Source: Acidobacteriota bacterium (GTDB lineage: Bacteria > Acidobacteriota > Terriglobia > Terriglobales > Acidobacteriaceae). From it: a stretch of 7,334 nt of DNA. Numbering within the stretch: position 1 is the first letter of the stretch; the number at the start of each line of letters is the position of its first letter. The stretch is taken from NCBI GenBank assembly GCA_021810175.1, contig JAJZJJ010000133.1:1-7334 (forward strand), written 5' to 3'. A program made the position numbers and the translations under genes. Of this stretch, positions 6,234 through 7,334 are shown in pieces. The notes under the pieces are model-generated. The model had not been told where the DNA came from. It did not search any database and saw nothing but the letters and a program-made list of their open reading frames with translations.

Positions 6234-7334
6234 CTACTGCGCCGCCCGCACCGAGAACGCCTCAAAGCTGTGCGGCAGCACTTTGATCGTGAAGCTCGTC
6301 CGCTGCGGCGCTCCCGGAATCCCGCCCCGCTGCCACCACGGCAGCGTCGACTTCGCCTTCGCAGCCGCGCTCACCGTTGCGCCCGTCACCAGGTTGCGGA
6401 TCGACTGCGCGCTGCCCTTCACCCGCACCGTCACCGTCACCGGCTCGTCCCGGAACGACTGCACCACAAACGTCCCGTTGTCGTACTCCATCAGGCTCAC
6501 CTGGCTCGGAGCTTTCACAATCTCCGGCAGATTCTCCCCAACATATTCCCGCAGCGTGTTCAGCACGCCTTCCGGCAGGTTGTAAAGATCGTTGTAGTTG
6601 TCCGGAATCGTCAGCACATACAGATTGCCCTTGCCATAGCGGTCCATCAGCAGAATCGGCGCTCCGTGTCCGTTGGCCGTTCCACGAATCAGCGGCCACG
6701 CATCGTTGGTGAAGTAATCCACCTCGGGGAACATCAGCGGCTTCGACGTTCCCAGATTGTTCCCGTTGCCCGCTCCAAAAGCTCCCCAGTACTTCGTCGG
6801 CAGCAGCTGATCGCCCGGCATCCGCAGCTCGCAGATTTGCGCAATCTCCTTCGGAATCCGCCGCAGCAGCCCCGTCGTAATCACCACATTGCCGCCCGCC
6901 ATCAGATGCGCCTTGATCTTCGCCAGAATCGCCGGATCGTGCGCCGCCGCCGCCGTCAGCAGCACCGTCTTCGCCTGCGTCGGAAATTCCGGATACATCT
7001 CCACCGGAATCCCATCCTCGCCCAGATAAACCGGCAGAAAATCCTCGCCCGTTGAGTTCAGCGGCCGATAAACCGCCACGCCCAGCGGATTCCCCAGCTG
7101 GCCCACCACCGGATCGATCTCGTTCAGCGCCTTACCCGCCACCGCCGCGAAATCCGGCGTCGAGTGCGGCCACCACTTCTTGTAGTCGAAGCTCGTCGGC
7201 ATATTCGCCCACGCCGAGCGGTCCCCCGCCTGCGCCGGCAGCAGCAGGTTCGAGTACTCGAACAGCATGATCTGCGGAGCCTTCGCCAGCATCGTGTCCC
7301 ACAGCTGCTCCGCATACCGGTCCACATACCGGAT
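6234..7334 (-). CDS. C-terminal part of a large protein, glycoside-hydrolase-like, partial
   Basis: 366 residues are visible. The frame stays open to the right edge: codons before the GTG at 7325-7323 read I-R-Y, so the true start lies outside. The visible part opens with a segment like the end of a catalytic barrel (DRYAEQLWDTMLAKAPQIML, then FEY). An alpha/beta domain at about 85-270 follows. It includes KTVLLTAAAAHDPAILAKIK and then GGNVVITTG, which resembles the glutamine-amidotransferase-like domain found after the barrel in some beta-galactosidases. GKGNLYVLTIPDNYNDLYNLP closes that domain. The final ~90 residues are strand-rich (TFVVQSFRDEPVTVTVRV and on to the end) and look like a beta-sandwich. 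The order barrel, GATase-like, sandwich fits GH42-like enzymes, but I see no catalytic residues in this part and would not assign an activity. The gene ends at the shared terminator. Confidence 0.72.
   Translation of the reverse strand: MRYVDRYAEQLWDTMLAKAPQIMLFEYSNLLLPAQAGDRSAWANMPTSFDYKKWWPHSTPDFAAVAGKALNEIDPVVGQLGNPLGVAVYRPLNSTGEDFLPVYLGEDGIPVEMYPEFPTQAKTVLLTAAAAHDPAILAKIKAHLMAGGNVVITTGLLRRIPKEIAQICELRMPGDQLLPTKYWGAFGAGNGNNLGTSKPLMFPEVDYFTNDAWPLIRGTANGHGAPILLMDRYGKGNLYVLTIPDNYNDLYNLPEGVLNTLREYVGENLPEIVKAPSQVSLMEYDNGTFVVQSFRDEPVTVTVRVKGSAQSIRNLVTGATVSAAAKAKSTLPWWQRGGIPGAPQRTSFTIKVLPHSFEAFSVRAAQ

Noticed and set aside
4889..6265. 458-residue minus-strand frame and a 405-residue plus-strand frame (5368-6585) over the PHP gene
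   Set aside because: Both run through the terminator and have low-complexity antisense or frame-shifted composition. The PHP frame carries all the metal motifs.
6270..7055. Plus-strand open frame opposite the last gene
   Set aside because: Arg-rich shadow of the minus-strand coding sequence, with no start signal.

Overview
This 7.3 kb GC-rich window looks like ordinary bacterial chromosome. The coding strands have strong C/G third-position bias. The gene set and the style of the uncharacterised proteins suggest an Acidobacteriota (Acidobacteriaceae-like) genome. That taxonomic call is an impression from the protein sequences, not a computed result. I see no transposase, integrase, phage gene, tRNA, rRNA, CRISPR array or toxin-antitoxin pair.

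Layout: (1) 107-1356 (+) is a tightly coupled pair, a small two-helix membrane protein of unknown function followed 2 bp later by a LOG-family (TIGR00730-type) phosphoribohydrolase. (2) 1402-2064 (-) is a lipoprotein ending in a PepSY-like strand pattern. Its leader carries a CRP-like palindrome, a weak promoter candidate and a GC-rich hairpin. (3) 2201-3565 (-) is argG, argininosuccinate synthase of the long E. coli type, with no other arginine gene beside it. (4) 3566-3738 is a divergent control region with a 9-bp inverted repeat close to argG and 17-bp direct repeats. (5) 3739-4722 (+) is a ten-helix EamA/DMT transporter. (6) 4723-4975 is an unusually structured intergenic region with mutually exclusive hairpins, an 11-bp direct repeat and a second inverted repeat. 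(7) 4976-6145 (+) is a PHP-domain metal-dependent hydrolase with a long insertion between its first two metal motifs. (8) 6173-6216 is a strong bidirectional terminator. (9) 6234 to the right edge (-) is the C-terminal part of a large protein that resembles the back half of a multidomain glycoside hydrolase.

Functionally the genes do not form one obvious pathway. The only clear operon-like unit is the first pair. argG and the transporter share a divergent intergenic region, so joint control is possible, for example biosynthesis plus export of an amino acid, but this is inference. The PHP gene and the last gene converge on the shared terminator. The best leads for something undescribed are the structured leader before the PHP gene, the inserted region in the PHP protein, and the small membrane protein coupled to the LOG enzyme.
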